From the NCBI RefSeq assembly GCF_000373625.1, contig NZ_KB891997.1:372001-436000 (forward strand): 64,000 nt of DNA. The letters are read 5' to 3'. Shown piece after piece: positions 60,835-64,000 of this stretch (its first letter is position 1; every line of letters begins with the position of its first letter). The DNA is from Streptomyces sp. LaPpAH-108 (GTDB lineage: Bacteria; Actinomycetota; Actinomycetes; Streptomycetales; Streptomycetaceae). The notes under the pieces are model-generated. The model saw only the letters and a program-made list of their open reading frames with translations. It had not been told where the DNA came from and did not search any database. The position numbers were made by a program, and so were the translations under genes.

Positions 60835-61140
60835 GTGGCAGCGCAGAAATTCGTCCAGATCATCGCCTTCGAGACCGACCGCATCGACGAGATGCGCACC
60901 CTGGCCATGAAGATCGAGGAACGCTTCGGCAGCAAGGAACAGGGCCCCAGCTACCAGGCCGTCCTCAAGGACCGCAACCAGCCGAACCGCTACTACGAGG
61001 TCCTCCAGTTCGACTCCTTCGACGAGGCCGCGCGCAGCCGCCAGAACCCCGAGTCCCGCGAGTTCGCCGAGCGCATGGCCGCGCTGTGCACCCGCCCGCC
61101 GTCCTTCCTGGAGTGCGACGTGCTGGAGGAGTCCCGCTGA
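60835..61140 (+). CDS. Small protein resembling an antibiotic-biosynthesis-monooxygenase-like (dimeric alpha-beta barrel) fold
   Basis: 101 aa from a GTG at 60835 with GGAGG 5 nt upstream. KFVQIIAFETDRIDEMRTLA, then YQAVLKDRNQPNRYYEVLQFDS, shown by RYYEVLQFDSFDEA, and REFAERMAALC suggest a ferredoxin-like beta-alpha-beta fold of the dimeric barrel class. No catalytic residues are evident. It is widespread-looking in streptomycetes as an uncharacterised protein. It ends at a 9-bp hairpin. Confidence 0.8.
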   Translation: MAAQKFVQIIAFETDRIDEMRTLAMKIEERFGSKEQGPSYQAVLKDRNQPNRYYEVLQFDSFDEAARSRQNPESREFAERMAALCTRPPSFLECDVLEESR

Positions 61141-61155
61141 CCCAGCCGGGACTCC
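61128..61155. terminator. Hairpin between small barrel protein and GH127-like gene
   Basis: GGAGTCCCG (61128-61136) pairs with CGGGACTCC (61147-61155) around a 10-nt loop that contains the stop codon of the plus-strand gene. It lies between convergent genes. Confidence 0.7.
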
Positions 61156-61174
61156 CCGCCGTACGGTCCACCGC

Positions 61175-63571
61175 CTACAGCAACCGCCACAGATGGTCGT
61201 CCGTGCCGTTGTCCGCGAACTGCACCACCTGCGCGCTGTTCGCGGTGGACATCCCCGACACGCCGAGGACCTTCCCGCTGTGCTTGTTCAGCAGGAGGAA
61301 CCAGCCGTCACCCTTGTCCACCCGGCGCCACAGATGGTCGTCGGTGCCGTTGTCCTCGTACTGGACGACGATCGCACTGTCGGCCGTGGACATGCCGTCC
61401 ACGCCCAGCACCTTGCCGCTGTGCCCGTTGCGGACGAGGAACCAGCCGTCGCCCCGGTCGACCAGCTGCCAGGCGTGATCGCCGGTGGGCGTGTTGTCGT
61501 ACTGCACCACCCGCGCGCTGTTGGCGGTGGACATGTTGTCCACGGCGAGCACCTTGCCGCTGTGCTTGTTCTGGACACGCCGGAAGGGCGGTTCCGGTGT
61601 CCAGGGGCGGCCGTCCGGCGCGGCGGTCGGGAAGCCGCTGATCCGGAGCCGGGCCGCGCCCATGGGGACGAGCGTGACGCTCTCCACGGGTGAGTCGGAG
61701 CGGGCCGGGCTGCGCTGGAGCGGGGCGACCACGTGCTCGTCGTCCGCGACCCACTCGGCCACGCGGCGGGCCCGCGCCGTCATGCGCACGGGCGTGCCCT
61801 CCTGGGTGAAGGGGTTGGCCGGGACCGGACCACCGCTGCGGGTGAACTCCGGGATGCTGTCCGGGACCAGCCCGTAGTTCCAGGGCGTGGTGGCGTGCAC
61901 CTCGTACTCGGGGAAGGTGTCGTCGCCCGCGTAGCGCACGTAGTTCTCGCCGATCCGCAGGGCGTAGGCGAGGGGACCGTGCTCGACGCTCACCGCGTCC
62001 TGCCCCGCGCTCCAGGTGCGCAGCACGGTGCGTTGCGGAAGCCGGAGCGTCACCGTGTCCCCGTTCGACCACTGACGGTCCACCACGGTGAAAGAGGGCC
62101 CCGGTGTCGCCGCGTAAGCCTTTCCGTTCACGGTGAGTCGAGGCTCCGCGCACCAGCCCGGCACCCGCAGATGAAGCGGGAAGCGCACCCCGCGCGGCGT
62201 CGCGAGCGTGAGACGGACGGTCTCCCCGAACGGGTAGTCGGTGTCCTCGGTGATCGTGACCTCGGTGCCGCCCGCCACCGTCGCGCGCACCGTACAGGGG
62301 GAGTAGAGGGCGGCGGCCAGCCCGCCACCGGGCGCCGCGAGCCACAACTCCTCGTTGAAGTACGGCCATCCCATGCCGTAGTTGTGGGGGCAGCAGCGGT
62401 ACTGGTCGACGCCCGGCTGGAAGGACTGCATGGCGAAGCCGTTCTGGAACTGCCCTTGTGTCTTGGTCCTGTTGTCGAGGTCGATACTGTTCGCGCTGGT
62501 GATGTAGTGCACCGCACGGCCCGCCGGGTCGAGCGCCGCGGGCAGCAGATTGAACGCCAGTTCCTCGCAGCGGTCCGCCCACACCGGATCGCCCGTGATC
62601 CGGGTCAGCAGCTCGTGGCTGGCCATGAACTCCACGATGCCGCAGGTCTCGAAGCCCTGGCGGGGATCACCGAAGCCGGGACGGATGTTCTCGTCCCCCG
62701 CGAAGCCCCCGCCGGGGAACTGCCCGTAGGAACCCATCACCTGGTCGTAGACCTGGTAGGCGGCCCGGGTGTCGGCCGTCGAGCCGGAGCGGCGGGCGTA
62801 CTGGGCGCCCTCGCGGAAGCCCTGCGCGATGTTGACGTTGTGCGGGGTGGGCAGCGCGCCGGTCCAGGAGGCGCCGTAGCCGTGCATCTTGTCGGCCAGA
62901 TCGAGGAGGAAGCCGTCGCCCGTGCGGTCGTACAGCCACAGGGCGATGTCCAGGCCGTCGCCCCAGCGGTAGGAGACCCAGCTGTGGTCGAACGCGCCCT
63001 TGCCCTGCGCGTTCATGAAGGTCAGGAAGCGGGTCAGGAACGGGACGATCCGCGTGTCGCCGCTGTACTCTTCCCAGGTGCGCAGCGCCATCAGCAGTGG
63101 CAGGAACGGCCAGAAGTCCGGGCCGCCGTCCAGTGAGGTGCGCAGCGAGCGCGGGCCGAAGAAGCCGTCGGCCTGCTGGGTGGCCAGCACCGCGTCGATC
63201 CAGCGCCGGGAGTTCGCCAGCGCGTGCTCGTCGCCGGTGGCGATCGCGAGCGGTACGTAACCCCGCAGCCAGTACGGCAGTTCCTCCCAGCCGGGGTTCT
63301 CCGGGTGCACCCAGCCGGTGGTGGTGAAGTCCAGGAAGTGCGAGCGCTGTTCGTAACGGCCGAACAACCCGTCGAGCTGAAGCCTGAGTTGGCCCGCGAG
63401 CCAGCCGCGCGCCGTGATGCTGCCGGGGCGCAGCCGGGTGAAGGCGGCGGGCGCGAGCGCACGGGGGGAGCGGCCCTCGGCGGCGGCCGGAGGGGCGAGG
63501 CGGACGGACAGCGCGGCCGAACTCAGCGCCAGGGCGCCGCCGGTGAGGAAATGACGTCGGTGGAGAGGCAT
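61175..63571 (-). CDS. Secreted GH127-like beta-L-arabinofuranosidase with C-terminal ricin-type lectin repeats
   Basis: 798 aa. The N-terminus MPLHRRHFLTGGALALSSAA has a twin-arginine-like motif and hydrophobic core, so Tat export is likely. The (alpha/alpha)6 catalytic part carries E308 and C310 in GFETCG and C393-C394 in RCCPHN, matching the Glu-x-Cys ... Cys-Cys zinc/nucleophile set of GH127. A beta-sandwich follows, then three about 47-residue lectin repeats (NKHSGKVLAVDNMSTANSA type, ending HxWxxV) from about residue 665. It should trim arabinofuranosides from plant polysaccharide or glycoprotein. Confidence 0.88.
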   Translation of the reverse strand: MPLHRRHFLTGGALALSSAALSVRLAPPAAAEGRSPRALAPAAFTRLRPGSITARGWLAGQLRLQLDGLFGRYEQRSHFLDFTTTGWVHPENPGWEELPYWLRGYVPLAIATGDEHALANSRRWIDAVLATQQADGFFGPRSLRTSLDGGPDFWPFLPLLMALRTWEEYSGDTRIVPFLTRFLTFMNAQGKGAFDHSWVSYRWGDGLDIALWLYDRTGDGFLLDLADKMHGYGASWTGALPTPHNVNIAQGFREGAQYARRSGSTADTRAAYQVYDQVMGSYGQFPGGGFAGDENIRPGFGDPRQGFETCGIVEFMASHELLTRITGDPVWADRCEELAFNLLPAALDPAGRAVHYITSANSIDLDNRTKTQGQFQNGFAMQSFQPGVDQYRCCPHNYGMGWPYFNEELWLAAPGGGLAAALYSPCTVRATVAGGTEVTITEDTDYPFGETVRLTLATPRGVRFPLHLRVPGWCAEPRLTVNGKAYAATPGPSFTVVDRQWSNGDTVTLRLPQRTVLRTWSAGQDAVSVEHGPLAYALRIGENYVRYAGDDTFPEYEVHATTPWNYGLVPDSIPEFTRSGGPVPANPFTQEGTPVRMTARARRVAEWVADDEHVVAPLQRSPARSDSPVESVTLVPMGAARLRISGFPTAAPDGRPWTPEPPFRRVQNKHSGKVLAVDNMSTANSARVVQYDNTPTGDHAWQLVDRGDGWFLVRNGHSGKVLGVDGMSTADSAIVVQYEDNGTDDHLWRRVDKGDGWFLLLNKHSGKVLGVSGMSTANSAQVVQFADNGTDDHLWRLL
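61178..61590 (-). repeat. Three 141-bp repeats encoding lectin units
   Basis: Near-identical modules with a 141-bp period (for example CACAGATGGTCGTC near 61188 and again near 61329) encode the three HSGKVLxVxxMST units of the arabinofuranosidase tail. The third copy is more diverged. Confidence 0.8.
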
Positions 63572-63638
63572 ACGGCGCTCCTGAGGAGTGGGGGAAGAAT
63601 GCGCGGCCCGCCCCGGGGAGGCGAGGCGGGCCGTGCGG

Positions 63639-64000
63639 TCAGGAGGTGCAGGTGAGCGTGCCGTTCTCGGCGCCCTTGATCAGCGCCTCGTGCGCGGCGT
63701 GCAGCCGCTTCGCGTCGGGCTTGAGGACCTTGCGGTCATAGGTCATCAGCCCGTTCAACTCACCCTCGACGTCCGAGATCTGGGTGTACACGGCGCCGTT
63801 GCCGCCCTTGCAGGCCGCCAGCTGCTCGACCTCCTTCAGCCGGTCGAGGTACACATCCGTGTAGGTCTCCGGAGTGACGCCCACATAGGTCATCTGGACC
63901 GGGAAGGCGTGCCCGGGGACACCCAGGCCGAGGCCGCCGTACTCGCCGCTGACCAGGGCCCGTCTGCCGTCGGCCGCGGGCAGTTGCGGGCTCGGGTAGC
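63639..64000 (-). CDS. GH2-like glycosidase, C-terminal fragment (5' end outside window)
   Basis: About 120 codons continue past the right edge of the window. Segments RALVSGEYGGLGLGVPGH, VYLDRLKEVEQLAACKG and GAVYTQISDVEGELNGLMTYD are those of the last strands of a GH2-type barrel (sugar-binding/beta-galactosidase family; EYGG and the YTQxxDVExExNG stretch), followed by a short tail ending TCTS. It is probably secreted and lies immediately upstream of, and co-oriented with, the arabinofuranosidase gene, so the two may degrade the same arabinose/galactose-containing polymer. Confidence 0.75.
   Translation of the reverse strand, partial: YPSPQLPAADGRRALVSGEYGGLGLGVPGHAFPVQMTYVGVTPETYTDVYLDRLKEVEQLAACKGGNGAVYTQISDVEGELNGLMTYDRKVLKPDAKRLHAAHEALIKGAENGTLTCTS

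Overview
The window is very GC-rich and densely coding, with frequent GTG/TTG starts, 4-bp ATGA/GTGA gene overlaps and typical streptomycete families (snapalysin, SpoIIE-type PP2C phosphatase, GH25 lysozyme, Gls24/AmaP cluster). It is best read as a chromosomal segment of Streptomyces or a close relative. I see no rRNA, tRNA, CRISPR array, transposase or phage genes. Every call is made by eye from the sequence; no database search was run.

Layout. 1-5.7 kb: secreted hydrolases (truncated SGNH esterase, M1-type metallopeptidase, GH25 lysozyme), a maltokinase-cap-like protein and an AI-2E-type permease. 6.0-20.6 kb: a complete [NiFe]-hydrogenase island in two converging operons. The plus-strand operon is hypX-protease-hypB-hypF-hypC-hypD-hypE. 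The minus-strand operon is a 518-aa protein of unknown function, hhyS, hhyL, a NifU-like protein, a DUF5947 protein, two small proteins and hypA. They meet at a strong bidirectional hairpin (14167-14200). The small subunit has no Tat signal and carries CxxD where most families have the N-terminal CxxC. Together with the actinobacterial context this points to the group 1h (formerly group 5) high-affinity H2-uptake enzyme, which in streptomycetes scavenges atmospheric H2. HypA/B deliver Ni, HypC/D/E/F build Fe(CN)2, HypX probably makes CO from formyl-THF, and the protease trims HhyL.

20.7-27.1 kb: DedA protein, membrane protein of unknown function, snpA with its divergent LysR regulator and a perfect T-N11-A operator, DMT transporter, GH16-like glucanase. 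27.1-38.2 kb: a zinc alcohol dehydrogenase with a divergent XRE regulator, then a sugar-acid catabolic locus (IclR regulator, SMP-30 lactonase, ChvE/XylF-type sugar ABC importer, TIM-barrel U32-like protein, zinc dehydrogenase, enolase-superfamily dehydratase). A consensus promoter followed by a repeated operator precedes the dehydratase.

38.3-46.0 kb: flavin reductase, GCS2-family ligase, PAS/GAF/PP2C phosphatase, YihY/BrkB protein, DUF488, Rieske-DUF2231 protein, two small proteins. 46.5-53.3 kb: a tightly coupled five-gene lipid-modification operon (FAD oxidoreductase, DUF1365, two cyclopropane-synthase-like methyltransferases, DUF1295 reductase) converging on an ECF sigma/anti-sigma pair. 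The first methyltransferase has lost the active-site Cys. 53.6-57.3 kb: envelope-stress cluster (Gls24/Asp23, small membrane protein, second alkaline-shock-like membrane protein, AmaP-like, YihY). 57.6-64 kb: NarL-type two-component system, KefB-type antiporter, small dimeric-barrel-like protein, GH127-like beta-L-arabinofuranosidase with three lectin repeats, and the 3' end of a GH2-like glycosidase.
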